This document shows, in pieces, positions 26,619 through 35,518 of a stretch of DNA of 64,000 nt. The notes beneath the pieces are model-generated. The model did not search any database and was not told the DNA's origin. It saw nothing but the letters and a program-made list of their open reading frames with translations. Origin of the DNA: Halarchaeum rubridurum (GTDB lineage Archaea > Halobacteriota > Halobacteria > Halobacteriales > Halobacteriaceae); contig NZ_BMOO01000001.1 of assembly GCF_014647115.1 (NCBI RefSeq), forward strand, positions 248,001 to 312,000. Direction: 5' to 3'. Positions within the stretch are counted from its first letter, which is position 1; each line of letters starts with the position of its first letter. Made by a program: the position numbers and the translations under genes.

Positions 26619-27583
26619 GCGCGGGGGAGGCCGACGGCGACGCCGACGCCGATGCCGGCGGCGGCGTCGCACCGGACGCCCGGACGGCCGGCCCGCGACG
26701 GTCGCGCGCCGGGACGCTGAAGTACGTCGCCGGGGCGGTCCTCTGGGGGTGGGTCCTCCTCCGCTGGGGGAACGACTGGCTCGGCGGCGTGTTCGTCCCG
26801 CGCGGGCAGGCGTTCGTCCCGCCGGCGACGGTCGCCGGGCTCGGCGACGCGATTCCGGTGCTGGCGGGGGTCGCGAACGGCCTCGCGTTCGCCGTCCACT
26901 ACCTCCCGAACCTGATGAACGCGATGTGGCTGACGGTCGTCCTGACCGTCGTCTCTATCACGCTCGGGTTCCCGCTCGCGGTCGCGCTCGCCGCCGCGCG
27001 CTCCTACGGCCACTACACGGGGTGGGCCGCGCTCGGCTTCGTCGAGCTCTTCCGCGGGACGCCGCTGCTCGCCCAGCTGTTCGTCCTCTACTACGGCCTC
27101 CCGTGGCTCCCCGCGTTCTTCCGAAACCTCCCGTTCGTCGGGGAGGGTATCGTCCCCGCACAGGCCGTCTGGGTGGCGGTCGTCGGCTTCACGCTCAACT
27201 CCGCGGCCTACCAGGGCGAGTACATCCGCGGCGCAATCGACAGCGTCGACCCCGGCCAGCTGGAGGCGGGGCGCGCCGTCGGCCTCTCGAAGCTCGGGAG
27301 CGTCCGGTACGTCGTCCTCCCGCAGGCGCTGCGTTACGCGATTCCCGGGTGGACGAACGAGCTCGTCTACCTCATCAAGTACTCCTCGCTCGCGGCGTTC
27401 ATCACCGTCCCCGAGCTGCTCTACCGGGCGCAGGCGTTCGCCTCGGAGACCTACCGGTACACGGAGCTGTTCGTGCTCGCCGGCGTGCTCTACCTCGGCC
27501 TCGTCGTCACGGCCTCCTCGCTGATGGGGTACGTCGAGGGTCGCGTGGCGATTCCGGGGTTGGGCAACGCCGAGGGCCGATAG
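26615..27583 (+). CDS. Amino-acid ABC transporter permease (second)
   Basis: This 322-residue permease is longer than its partner because of a hydrophilic Asp/Ala-rich N-terminus (about 1-30) and an extra hydrophobic segment before the core. The core has NAMWLTVVLTVVSITLGFPL, ELFRGTPLLAQLFVLYYG and the EAA loop EAGRAVGLSKLGSVRYVVLP. Two different permeases form the heterodimer channel expected for this transporter class. It is the last gene of the operon. Confidence 0.94.
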   Translation: MSAGEADGDADADAGGGVAPDARTAGPRRSRAGTLKYVAGAVLWGWVLLRWGNDWLGGVFVPRGQAFVPPATVAGLGDAIPVLAGVANGLAFAVHYLPNLMNAMWLTVVLTVVSITLGFPLAVALAAARSYGHYTGWAALGFVELFRGTPLLAQLFVLYYGLPWLPAFFRNLPFVGEGIVPAQAVWVAVVGFTLNSAAYQGEYIRGAIDSVDPGQLEAGRAVGLSKLGSVRYVVLPQALRYAIPGWTNELVYLIKYSSLAAFITVPELLYRAQAFASETYRYTELFVLAGVLYLGLVVTASSLMGYVEGRVAIPGLGNAEGR

Positions 27584-27644
27584 CGCCCCGACTCGGCGAC
27601 TCGGAAGTCCGAAACCATTTGTAGCGCCTCGTCGTCTCCACGCT

Positions 27645-28265
27645 ATGAGCGACGCAGACGCGAGCGCGGACGACTACGTCCGGACCGCGGAGGAGGTCGA
27701 GAACGCACGACAGGACGTCGTCGCCGTGAACAACGCCGACGAACCGCAGGGACTCGTCAACCGCCTCGACGCGCACACGGGCGACGGCGTCCGTCACCGG
27801 GCGTTCACCTGCCTCCTCTTCGACGAGGACGGACGCGTCCTCCTCGCCCAGCGCGCCGCGCGCAAGCGCCTCTGGGACACGCACTGGGACGGCACGGTCG
27901 CCTCCCACCCCGTCGAGGGCCAATCGCAGGTCGAGGCGACCGAGGCGCGCCTCGAAGACGAACTCGGCGTGACGCCCGACCAGTACGACGACCTCGAAGT
28001 GACTGACCGCTTCGAGTACAAGCGCCACTACCTCGACGAGGGCGTCGAGTGGGAGGTCTGTGCGGTCCTCAAGGCGACGCTCCACGACACGACGCTCGAC
28101 CCGGACGAGGCGGAGGTCGGCGGGGTCCTCTGGGCGGACTACGAGGACCTCTGGGAGAACCCGCGCCACTACCGGCAACTGCGTTTCTGCCCGTGGTTCG
28201 ACATCGCGCTCCGCCGCGACCTCACCGGCGAGGCGGACCCGGAGGCCGGGGGCCCGAGAGAGTAG
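27645..28265 (+). CDS. Isopentenyl-diphosphate isomerase-like Nudix protein lacking the active-site Cys
   Basis: The 206-residue protein has the type 1 IDI fold: VNRLDAHTGDGVRHRAFTCLL, then LLAQRAARKRLWDTHWDGTV. Type 1 IDI makes DMAPP from IPP for archaeal ether lipids. In E. coli the catalytic Cys lies in NSVCGHP. Here the aligned segment is GTVASHP, with Ala86 in that place. The second catalytic residue, Glu in the NEVC motif, is kept (VEWEVC, Glu137). It may use other Cys residues (Cys56, Cys139), act as a different Nudix enzyme, or need a partner. Because of this I give no symbol. Confidence 0.85.
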   Translation: MSDADASADDYVRTAEEVENARQDVVAVNNADEPQGLVNRLDAHTGDGVRHRAFTCLLFDEDGRVLLAQRAARKRLWDTHWDGTVASHPVEGQSQVEATEARLEDELGVTPDQYDDLEVTDRFEYKRHYLDEGVEWEVCAVLKATLHDTTLDPDEAEVGGVLWADYEDLWENPRHYRQLRFCPWFDIALRRDLTGEADPEAGGPRE

Positions 28266-28408
28266 CGTCGCGCCGAGCGCGAGCGAGGGGCGACGAATAC
28301 ACGAGCGGGGAGCGACGGGAAGCGCGAGGAGCGCGGCTTCCGAGCGAAGCGGTTTCTAAACGGGGAGCGGAGTACGAGGAGCAGGGGTCGCGACGGCGAC
28401 GGGACGCG

Positions 28409-28675
28409 TCACGAGCGCGTCGCCTGCACGGACCAGAGCCCGACGACGGCGAGGATGAGCGCGGGGACCATCGCAACGGCCATGTACGCGTTCCGGTAGC
28501 CGAGGAAGGAGGGCGGCCAGAGGTAGACGACGGTGGGTGCGACGAGGCCGGCGAAGACGAGCGTCGCGACGAGGGCCCACGATTGGCGGTCGTCGAGGCC
28601 CTCCTCGTCGTCGGCGACGGTGACGGGGTCGTGGAGGTACGTCCCGCGCTCGTCGTCGTCGCGCTCGCGTGCCAT
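28409..28675 (-). CDS. Small two-helix membrane protein (88 aa)
   Basis: A charged cytosolic N-terminus (MARERDDDERGTYLHDPVTV) is followed by two hydrophobic helices: WALVATLVFAGLVAPTVVYL (about 33-52) and AYMAVAMVPALILAVVGLWS (about 63-82). The ATG at 28675 is the first in a region of good coding bias. The function is unknown. It is divergent from the MoaB-like gene. Confidence 0.75.
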   Translation of the reverse strand: MARERDDDERGTYLHDPVTVADDEEGLDDRQSWALVATLVFAGLVAPTVVYLWPPSFLGYRNAYMAVAMVPALILAVVGLWSVQATRS

Positions 28676-28758
28676 ACGCGGCCGTACCGACCGCGAGCCC
28701 AAATCCCTGCCGGTCCGTGACGGACAACGGCTTTGTCGCTGGCGGGGCGAGGACGGAC

Positions 28759-29466
28759 ATGGTCGACTTCCAGTCGCGGGACACGCGGCGCGCGGACGAC
28801 GACGCGAGCGAGGCGGGCGGGAGTGAGAGTGAAGGGCACAGCGACGACGAACACGACCACGAGCGCGACGAACACGACCACGACGGGCATCACGCTCACG
28901 ACGTCGAGACGGTGTCAGTGGGCGTGGTGACGGTGTCGTCCTCGCGGGACGCGGACGACGACCCGAGCGGTGACGCGATTGCGACGCTCGTCGCGGACGC
29001 CGGTCACGAAGTGGCGGCGCGCGAGGTCGTTGACGACGACTTCGACGGCGTCCAGGGAACGGTGGACCGCCTCGTGCGCGACGGGGACGTGGACGCGGTC
29101 GTGACGACCGGCGGGACGGGCGTGACGCCGGACGACGTCACCGTCGAGGCCGTCCGGGCGCTCTACGACAAGCGCCTCCCGGGCTTCGGCGAGCTGTTCC
29201 GTCGGCTCTCGTACGACGACATCGGGACGCGCGTGGTCGGGACGCGCGCGACGGCGGGCGTCGCGGGCGGCGTCCCCGTCTTCTGCCTTCCGGGGAGCGA
29301 GAGCGCGGTCCGCCTCGGCGTCGCGGACGTCGTCCTCCCCGAGCTCTCGCACCTCGTCGGGCTGGCGCGACGCGGGGAAGCGGGGGCGGACGACGGACCC
29401 GGCGTGTCGCCGGAGGAGGGCGACGAGGAGGCAGCGGCGGGGAGCGGGGAGGCGGACGGCGAGTGA
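28759..29466 (+). CDS. MoaB/Mog-family molybdopterin biosynthesis protein with His/Asp-rich leader
   Basis: MoaB/Mog proteins adenylylate molybdopterin before metal insertion. The protein has 235 residues. Residues 1-45 are an acidic His-rich leader (DEHDHERDEHDHDGHHAHD), which may bind metal. Residues 48-200 form the MoCF-binding domain, with VSVGVVTVSSSRDADDD, VDAVVTTGGTGVTPDD (substrate loop TTGGTG) and KRLPGFGELFRRLSY. A further 35-residue acidic tail follows. It overlaps the next gene by 4 bases (GTGA). Confidence 0.9.
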   Translation: MVDFQSRDTRRADDDASEAGGSESEGHSDDEHDHERDEHDHDGHHAHDVETVSVGVVTVSSSRDADDDPSGDAIATLVADAGHEVAAREVVDDDFDGVQGTVDRLVRDGDVDAVVTTGGTGVTPDDVTVEAVRALYDKRLPGFGELFRRLSYDDIGTRVVGTRATAGVAGGVPVFCLPGSESAVRLGVADVVLPELSHLVGLARRGEAGADDGPGVSPEEGDEEAAAGSGEADGE

Positions 29467-30191
29467 CGTCGAAGGACGACGTCCGCGAGTCGGTGTGGGA
29501 CGCGCTGGAGGACGAGGGACTCGCGCGCTTCCCGTTCCCGCCGCACGGCCGCATCCCGAACGTCGCGGGCGCGGACGACGCGGCCGAACGGCTCGCCGCG
29601 ACGGACGCGTGGCGCGACGCCGACGTCGTGAAGGCGAACCCGGACGCGCCCCAACTGCCCGCTCGGCGGCGCGCGCTCCACGACGGCAAGACGCTCTACA
29701 TGGCGGTGCCGCGCCTGCGCGACCCCGAGTGCTTCCTCGAACTCGACCCCGAACGACTCGACCCCGAGGCGTACAACCGCGCGCCCGCGCTCTCGAACGT
29801 GGACGACTACGCCGAAGCCGTCCGCCCCGCGGCGCTGGGCCACGTCGACCTCGTGCTCTCGGGTAGCGTGGCGGTGAGCGAGGACGGCGCGCGCGTCGGG
29901 AAGGGCGAGGGGTTCAGCGACGTCGAGTTCGGCGTGCTCGTCGACCTGGGGCTCGTCGACGACGGGACGACGGTCGCCACGACGGTCCACGAGCGCCAGG
30001 TCTTCGAGACGGCGACGTGGCCGGTGGCCGACCACGACGTCCCGATGGAGCTCGTCGTCACGCCCGAGCGCGTCGTCGAAACCGACGCGCCGTACGCGCG
30101 CCCGTCGGGGGTCGACTGGGACGCCGTGAGCGCCGAGGACCGCGCGGAGATACCGATACTCGCGGAGCTGGCGGCCGGGCGCGACCGATAG
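29463..30191 (+). CDS. 5-formyltetrahydrofolate cyclo-ligase family protein (MTHFSD-like)
   Basis: The 242-residue protein resembles the MTHFS-domain family (VKANPDAPQLPARRRALHDG and TLYMAVPRLRD). The ATP/folate loop GARVGKGEGFSDVEFGVL takes the place of the usual GxGxGYYD. Whether it makes methenyl-THF or has another substrate is unclear, and haloarchaeal C1 metabolism uses folates. The GTG start overlaps the MoaB-like stop by 4 bases, so the two are co-translated. This context hints at a link between pterin-type cofactors. Confidence 0.85.
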   Translation: MTSKDDVRESVWDALEDEGLARFPFPPHGRIPNVAGADDAAERLAATDAWRDADVVKANPDAPQLPARRRALHDGKTLYMAVPRLRDPECFLELDPERLDPEAYNRAPALSNVDDYAEAVRPAALGHVDLVLSGSVAVSEDGARVGKGEGFSDVEFGVLVDLGLVDDGTTVATTVHERQVFETATWPVADHDVPMELVVTPERVVETDAPYARPSGVDWDAVSAEDRAEIPILAELAAGRDR

Positions 30192-30221
30192 TTTATCCGA
30201 CAGGCCGCCGAAACGTGTGGT

Positions 30222-30506
30222 ATGTCCTCGGACGGCGCGGACGCGGCGACGGGGGAGGACCGGGAGGCGGCGGACGGCCCGGGTCCGGCCGCGTGTGCCG
30301 TTCGGGATGCGGCGCTCGACGCGCTGGACGACGCGCCGCGGTGTGCGGTCTGTCCCGCCGGTGCCGACTTCTACCTCTACGAGGCGGGGCGCGTCTCGAC
30401 GTTCGTCTGCTGGGAGCACGTCAGCCCGTACGCCGCGGACGTGAACGGCACGCCGGCGGACGCCGAGCGGCCGATTGCGGTCCCGCTCCCGTCGTTCACC
30501 GAGTGA
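30222..30506 (+). CDS. Small Cys-containing protein, function unknown (94 aa)
   Basis: After an acidic leader of about 25 residues the core reads CAVRDAALDALDDAPRCAVC, then FYLYEAGRVSTFVCWEHVSP. Cys-x2-Cys and Cys-x2-His pairs suggest a zinc site. It starts 30 bases after the folate-ligase-like gene and may be in the same transcript. Its last 11 bases overlap the convergent gene. I recognise no family. Confidence 0.7.
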   Translation: MSSDGADAATGEDREAADGPGPAACAVRDAALDALDDAPRCAVCPAGADFYLYEAGRVSTFVCWEHVSPYAADVNGTPADAERPIAVPLPSFTE

Positions 30507-30831
30507 GGTCGGCGAGAACGCCGCGGAGGAGCGCGAGCGGGAGCACGGCGTTCGCGGCCGTGTAGGCCGCCGTGGCGACGACGCCGACGCCTGCGCCGAG
30601 CGCGGCGAACGCGAGCGTCGCGTCGACGGTCTCGGTCGACGGACGCAGGCGCGCACCGAGCCGTGACGCGACGCGGACGGGAGACGAGAGCGACGGTCGC
30701 GGCACGCGCGCGAGCGAGCGGAACGCGGCCGTGACGGCGGCGCGCGACGGGGGAGACGGCCGCGGCACGCGCGGGAGAGACGGGCGTGACGGAAGCGACG
30801 GCCGCGACGGCAGCGACGGGAGGGAGACCAT
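30496..30831 (-). CDS. Basic/proline-serine-rich protein with hydrophobic C-terminus (111 aa)
   Basis: The N-terminal half is a repeated Pro-Ser-Leu-Arg pattern (MVSLPSLPSRPSLPSRPSLP), unusually basic for a haloarchaeal protein. The C-terminal half has hydrophobic stretches (TLAFAALGAGVGVVATAAYTA and AVLPLALLRGVLA). It follows the 108-residue gene by one base, as in an operon. The repeats may reflect expansion of a simple sequence. It is a real gene with moderate confidence. Confidence 0.55.
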   Translation of the reverse strand: MVSLPSLPSRPSLPSRPSLPRVPRPSPPSRAAVTAAFRSLARVPRPSLSSPVRVASRLGARLRPSTETVDATLAFAALGAGVGVVATAAYTAANAVLPLALLRGVLADLTR

Positions 30832-30832
30832 C

Positions 30833-31159
30833 TCAGTCGAGCGTCGGGGTGAGTTCCTCCGCGACGGCGGTGACGGGGAGGACGTCCGGGTGGACGGCGA
30901 AGTCGAGTTGGCCGCGGACGAACTCGGGGACGGAGTCGTCCGTGTACGCGACGGTGCGGAGGTCGGGGTTGACTTCGAGGGCGACGGGAATCGCGGTGGC
31001 TTCGGCGACGTCCGTGACGACGAGGAGGTCGGCGGTCTCGATGCCGGCCTCGCGGAGGCGCTCGCCCGAGGCGACGCCTTCGAGGCGGGTGATACGCGCG
31101 CCACGGGTTTCGAGGGCGTCGCCGAGGCCGCGGTCGGGACCGACGATGACGACGTTCAT
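30833..31159 (-). CDS. Small Rossmann-like (TrkA-N-like) protein, 108 aa
   Basis: It starts MNVVIVGPDRGLGDALETRG, a beta-loop-alpha nucleotide-binding opening. LLVVTDVAEATAIPVALEVN and VAYTDDSVPEFVRGQLDFAV follow, as in the second half of an NAD-binding TrkA-N domain. It is probably a one-domain relative of RCK proteins. The partner is unknown. It is the first gene of a two-gene unit with the Pro/Ser-rich gene. Confidence 0.75.
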   Translation of the reverse strand: MNVVIVGPDRGLGDALETRGARITRLEGVASGERLREAGIETADLLVVTDVAEATAIPVALEVNPDLRTVAYTDDSVPEFVRGQLDFAVHPDVLPVTAVAEELTPTLD

Positions 31160-31202
31160 GCGCGGAGATAGGCGCGAGCGCGTAAGAAGGTGACGAGAGC
31201 CC

Positions 31203-31517
31203 TCACTCCATCGGCCCCATCGTCGCCGTGAACACCGCGACGTCGTCGCCCTCGTTGCGCGCGCCGTGCGCGACGCCGCGCTCGAACGCGACGACGCCGG
31301 GCGCCGAGACGCGTTCCTCGTCCTCCTCGCGCACGACGACGACCTCGCCGTCGAGGACGTGGAAGACGTTCGTCTGCTCGGGATGTTCGTGCGCCTCGAC
31401 TGCCGCGCCCGGCCCGAGCGCGAACGCCTTCACGAGCGAGTCCGGCGTGTAGTGGAGTTCGGTCGTCACGACCTCGCCCGCGTCGGCGTCGGTGTCGACG
31501 TCGTCGTACAGGTCCAT
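31203..31517 (-). CDS. Cupin-domain protein (104 aa)
   Basis: This is a single cupin barrel. The first motif is GAAVEAHEHPEQTNVFHVLDG (His-x-His plus Glu) and the second is APGVVAFERGVAHGARNEGD. Together they provide a probable metal site of three His and one Glu. The function of such short cupins is not predictable. It is a single gene. Confidence 0.85.
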   Translation of the reverse strand: MDLYDDVDTDADAGEVVTTELHYTPDSLVKAFALGPGAAVEAHEHPEQTNVFHVLDGEVVVVREEDEERVSAPGVVAFERGVAHGARNEGDDVAVFTATMGPME

Positions 31518-31620
31518 ACCGTGCGTATCGGCGGAGACGGGGAAAACGTGGCGGCGATGCGGCCGCGGACGTGGCGGCGGTGCGGGAAGCGGTGCGGCCG
31601 CGGAACTCACACTGTTCCCA

Positions 31621-31657
31621 CCGCGAGCGCTCCGCGCTCGCGGGAGTTTTTCCTCCC
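31621..31657 (-). terminator. Perfect hairpin downstream of guaAb
   Basis: CCGCGAGCGC (31621-31630) pairs perfectly with GCGCTCGCGG (31634-31643) around a 3-base loop. A second small stem GGGAG/CTCCC with a T-run loop adjoins at 31642-31657. It lies about 55 bases beyond the guaAb stop, so it could shape the 3' end of that transcript. Hairpins are not required for archaeal termination. Confidence 0.45.
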
Positions 31658-31712
31658 GTGCTTTTTCGGGGAGGGGTCGCCGAAGGCGACCCGACGAAGT
31701 AACGGGCGGGGT

Positions 31713-32630
31713 CTACTCGTACTCGATGGTCGCCGGGGGCTTGTGCGTGACGTCGTAGACGACGCGCGAGCAGTCCTCGACGGTGCCCGTGATGCGCGAC
31801 TGGAGGCGCTGGAGGGTCTCCCAGTCGAGTTCCTGGGCGCGAGCGGTCATGCCGTCGCGGGACTCGACGGAGCGGACGGCGACGACGTGGCCGTGCACGC
31901 GGTTGTCGCCCTTCACGCCGGTGGCGCGCCCGAGGACGGCGGCGAAGGCCTGCCAGGGGTCGTACTCCTCCAGTTCGTCCTCGACGATGGCGGTCGCCTC
32001 GCGGGCGACGCGCACCTTCTCGGGGGTGACTTCGCCGACGACGCGGACGGCGAGACCCGGGCCGGGGAACGGCATGCGCTCGGCGATTATCTCCTCCAGG
32101 CCGAGGTGGCGTGCGACCTCGCGGACCTCGTCCTTGTAGAGGTCGCGCAGGGGTTCGATGAGGCCGTCGAAGTCGACGACGTCGGGGAGACCCCCGACGT
32201 TGTGGTGGCTCTTGATGTTGCCCTCGCTCTCGATGCGGTCGGGGTAGATGGTGCCCTGCACGAGGTAGTCGGCGTCGACCTCCTCGGCGACGGTCTCGAA
32301 CTCCCGGATGAACTGCTCGCCGATGACGTGGCGCTTCTCCTCGGGGTCGGTGACGCCGTCGAGCTTCTCGAAGTACCGATCGGAGGCGTCGACGACGCGG
32401 AGGCGCTCCATGTAGCCAAAGACCTCCTCGATCTCCTCCGTCTCGCCCTTGCGCATCAGACCGGTGTCGACGTAGACGGGGACGAGCTGTTCGCCGACGG
32501 CCTCGTAGGCGAGCGCGGCCGCGGTGGAGGAGTCGACGCCGCCGGAGAGGGCGATGATCGCGGTCGAATCGCCGAGTTCCTCGCTTATCTCCGCTTTCGC
32601 CTCCTCGACGAAGGATTCGACGTCGACCAT
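31713..32630 (-). CDS. guaAb: GMP synthase subunit B (ATP pyrophosphatase)
   Basis: This subunit adenylates XMP and aminates it to GMP with ammonia from the separate amidotransferase subunit, which is not in the window. The 305-residue protein has the PP-loop LSGGVDSS (about 29-36). The GMP synthase dimerisation domain carries [35 protein letters not shown] and the C-terminal [16 protein letters not shown]. Its ATG overlaps the pyrG stop by one base, linking GTP and CTP synthesis in one operon. Confidence 0.96.
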   Translation of the reverse strand: MVDVESFVEEAKAEISEELGDSTAIIALSGGVDSSTAAALAYEAVGEQLVPVYVDTGLMRKGETEEIEEVFGYMERLRVVDASDRYFEKLDGVTDPEEKRHVIGEQFIREFETVAEEVDADYLVQGTIYPDRIESEGNIKSHHNVGGLPDVVDFDGLIEPLRDLYKDEVREVARHLGLEEIIAERMPFPGPGLAVRVVGEVTPEKVRVAREATAIVEDELEEYDPWQAFAAVLGRATGVKGDNRVHGHVVAVRSVESRDGMTARAQELDWETLQRLQSRITGTVEDCSRVVYDVTHKPPATIEYE

Positions 32631-34276
32631 TACTGCGTCACCTCCGTTCCCGCGGCGACGTCGGCGCGCTCCATGACGGCGTCGAGGAAGCCAACGAAGG
32701 GCGGGCTCGCGCGACTCGGCCGGGAGCGGAACTCGGGGTGGAACTGCGTCCCGAGGAAGAACGGGTGGTCGTCGCGCTCGACGATTTCCATGCGGTTGCC
32801 GGCGTGACCGGAGAAGGTGAGGCCGTCCTCGGTGAGCCGGTCGATGTACTCCGGGTTCACCTCGTAGCGGTGGCGGTGGCGCTCCGTGCACTCCGTGGCG
32901 TCGTAGACGCGTTCGGCGAGCGTCCCCTCGTCGATCTCGGTGACGTGCGCGCCGAGGCGCATCGTGCCGCCGAGGTCCTCCAGGTCGTACTGCTCGGGCA
33001 GGAGGTCGATGACGGGGTGGGGCGTGTCCTGGTCGATCTCGGCGGAGTGTGCGCCCTCCAGCCCGACGACGTTCCGGGCGTGCTCGACGACGGCGAGCTG
33101 GAAGCCCAGACAGAGCCCGAGGAAGGGGACGTCGTGCTCGCGGGCGTAGCGGACGGCGTCGATCTTCCCGCGGGTGCCGCGCGCGCCGAAGCCGCCGGGG
33201 ACGACGACGCCGTCCGCGGTCCGCAGGCGCTCCTCGTGCTCGTCGGTCATCTCGTCGGCGTCGACCCAGTGGACGTTCACGTCGACCTGCTTTTCGAGGC
33301 CGGCGTGCTTCAGCGACTCGTGGATGGAGATGTAGGCGTCCTCCAGGGCGTACTTGCCGACGAGGGCGACGTCGACTTCTCCCTCCGCGTCGCGGGTGAC
33401 GATGTCGCGCCACTCGGTCGAGCGTTCGTCCGCGGGGAGGGCGTCCTCGGCGATGGCGAGGCGCTCCATGACGTACTCGTCGAGCCCCTCGTCTTCGAGG
33501 ACGAGCGGGACGTGGTAGATGTCCTCGACGTCCGGGTTGCTGAAGACGGCCTCGGTGTCGACGTCGCAGAAGAGCGCGATCTTCTCGCGGACGTCGTCGT
33601 CGAGTTTCTCGGGGTTGCGCCCGACGAGGATGTCCGGCTGGAGACCGATCGAGCGCAGTTCCTTCACGGAGTGCTGGGTGGGCTTCGTCTTCTGCTCGCC
33701 GTTCTTCGAGTTCGGGACGAGCGTGACGTGCGTGAAGAGGAGGTCCTCCTCGTCCTGCTCGTGGCTGAACTGCCGGAGCGCCTCCAGATAGGGCATCCCC
33801 TCGATGTCGCCGACGGTGCCGCCGATTTCGACGATACAGACGTCCGTGCCGCGAGCGGCCTCGCGGATGCGGCGCTTGATGTCGTCGGTGACGTGCGGGA
33901 TGACCTGCACCGTCTTCCCGAGGTAGTCGCCGGCGCGTTCGCGCTCGATGACCTCCTGGTAGACCTTCCCGGTCGTGACGTTGTGGTCGGAGGTCATGTC
34001 GACGTCGAGGAATCGCTCGTAGTTCCCGAGGTCGAGGTCGACCTCGCCACCGTCTTTCAGTACATAAACCTCACCGTGCTGGTAGGGGTTCATGGTGCCC
34101 GCGTCCACGTTGAGGTACGGGTCGACCTTGACGGCGGTGACGTCGAAGCCCGCGTTCGTGAGGAGGCGACCGAGGCTCGCGGCGGTGATGCCCTTCCCGA
34201 GGCCGGACATCACGCCGCCGGTGACGAAGACGAACTTGTTCCCCAGCTCGGGGTCGTATCCGGTCTCCTGCGGCAT
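32630..34276 (-). CDS. pyrG: CTP synthase
   Basis: It aminates UTP to CTP using glutamine. The protein has 548 residues. The N-terminal synthetase domain starts [20 protein letters not shown] (P-loop GLGKG) and has the allosteric/UTP segment [20 protein letters not shown]. The C-terminal class I amidotransferase has nucleophile elbow [18 protein letters not shown] and [25 protein letters not shown]-like TTTTGA lies about 25 bases upstream of the ATG. It is the first gene of pyrG-guaAb. Confidence 0.97.
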   Translation of the reverse strand: MPQETGYDPELGNKFVFVTGGVMSGLGKGITAASLGRLLTNAGFDVTAVKVDPYLNVDAGTMNPYQHGEVYVLKDGGEVDLDLGNYERFLDVDMTSDHNVTTGKVYQEVIERERAGDYLGKTVQVIPHVTDDIKRRIREAARGTDVCIVEIGGTVGDIEGMPYLEALRQFSHEQDEEDLLFTHVTLVPNSKNGEQKTKPTQHSVKELRSIGLQPDILVGRNPEKLDDDVREKIALFCDVDTEAVFSNPDVEDIYHVPLVLEDEGLDEYVMERLAIAEDALPADERSTEWRDIVTRDAEGEVDVALVGKYALEDAYISIHESLKHAGLEKQVDVNVHWVDADEMTDEHEERLRTADGVVVPGGFGARGTRGKIDAVRYAREHDVPFLGLCLGFQLAVVEHARNVVGLEGAHSAEIDQDTPHPVIDLLPEQYDLEDLGGTMRLGAHVTEIDEGTLAERVYDATECTERHRHRYEVNPEYIDRLTEDGLTFSGHAGNRMEIVERDDHPFFLGTQFHPEFRSRPSRASPPFVGFLDAVMERADVAAGTEVTQ

Positions 34277-34441
34277 ACCGCGTCTGCGGCCGAAACGGTC
34301 AAAACGGTTTCGGAGGCGTCCGACACGTGCGGGGTGCTACCACGACAGAAAGTGACGCAATTCTGCGGACGTTCGTCCACCGAAGGCGGCCCGTAGTGCC
34401 CGTAGCCGCAACACTAACAGCGCGCCGCTCGACCCCCGAGT

Positions 34442-35464
34442 ATGAGCGAGAGCGACACCATGCGCGCGGTCGAGGTGCCCGAGGCGGGAGCCGACTTCGA
34501 CGTCGTCGAGAAACCGGTCCCCGAACCCGACGCCGACGAGGTCCGCATCAGCGTCGAGGCCTGTGGCGTCTGTCACAGCGACGAGATGACGAAAGAGGGG
34601 GTCTATCCGCGCATCGAGTTCCCGCGCGTCCCCGGCCACGAAGTGGTGGGCCGCATCGACGCGGTCGGCGAGGACGTCGAGGAGTGGGAGGCGGGCGAGC
34701 GCGTCGGCGTCGGTTGGCACGGCGGGCACTGTTTCACCTGTGACGCCTGCCGTCGCGGCGACTTCATCAACTGCGAGCACGCCGAGGTGACGGGCCTCGA
34801 CTTCGACGGCGGCTACGCCGAGTACACCGTCGCGCCCCACGAGGCGCTCGCGGCCGTCCCGGACGAGCTCGACGCCGCGGACGCCGCGCCGCTCCTCTGC
34901 GCGGGCATCACGACGTTCAACGCGCTGCGCAACAGCGACGCCCGACCCGGCGATCTCGTCGCCGTGCAGGGCGTCGGTGGCCTCGGCCACCTCGGCATCC
35001 AGTACGCCCACGCGGCCGGCTTCGAGGTCGTCGCGCTCTCGCGTGGCACCGAGAAGAAGGAGCGCGCCCTCGCCCTCGGCGCGGACCACTACGTCGACAC
35101 GGAGGCGACGGCGGCGGCCGAGGAACTCCAGGAGCTCGGCGGCGCGAGCGTCGTCCTCGCCACCGCGCCCTCCGCGCCCGCCATCGAGTCCGTCGTCGGC
35201 GGCCTGGGTGCCGACGGCGAGGTCATCGCGGTCGGCATCCCCGGCGAGCCCGTCGGCGTCCACGCGGGCGCGCTCGTCGGCGTGCGCGGCTCCGTCTCCG
35301 GGTGGGCCTCCGGGACCGCGCGGGACTCCCAGGACACCCTGGAGTTCAGCGCGCTCCGCGACGTCACCCCCGAGATAGAGACGTTCGACCTCGGCGACGC
35401 CCAGGACGCGTACGAGAAGATGCTCGCGAGCGAGGTCCGCTTCCGCGCCGTCCTCGAACCGTAG
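34442..35464 (+). CDS. Zinc-dependent medium-chain alcohol dehydrogenase (first copy)
   Basis: The 340-residue MDR enzyme has catalytic zinc ligands in CGVCHSD (Cys44), GHE (His66, Glu67) and PLLCAG. The structural zinc lobe is GHCFTCDACRRGDFINC (Cys97, 100, 103, 111). The NAD(P)-binding motif is GVGGLGHLG. The CHSD motif with His next to the ligand is typical of alcohol oxidation with a proton relay. It has a paralogue immediately downstream (54-bp gap). Long stretches are nearly identical in DNA between the two. Confidence 0.93.
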   Translation: MSESDTMRAVEVPEAGADFDVVEKPVPEPDADEVRISVEACGVCHSDEMTKEGVYPRIEFPRVPGHEVVGRIDAVGEDVEEWEAGERVGVGWHGGHCFTCDACRRGDFINCEHAEVTGLDFDGGYAEYTVAPHEALAAVPDELDAADAAPLLCAGITTFNALRNSDARPGDLVAVQGVGGLGHLGIQYAHAAGFEVVALSRGTEKKERALALGADHYVDTEATAAAEELQELGGASVVLATAPSAPAIESVVGGLGADGEVIAVGIPGEPVGVHAGALVGVRGSVSGWASGTARDSQDTLEFSALRDVTPEIETFDLGDAQDAYEKMLASEVRFRAVLEP

Positions 35465-35518
35465 GCACGCGACGCCCCTTCCCCGAGGTCTTTTCTCGCG
35501 GCCCGCGAAGAAACGTGT

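Noticed and set aside
28266-28408. Purine-rich gap with GGAAGC/GCTTCC stem
   Set aside because: Short imperfect stem, no gene or conserved signal seen; probably just a 3' end region.
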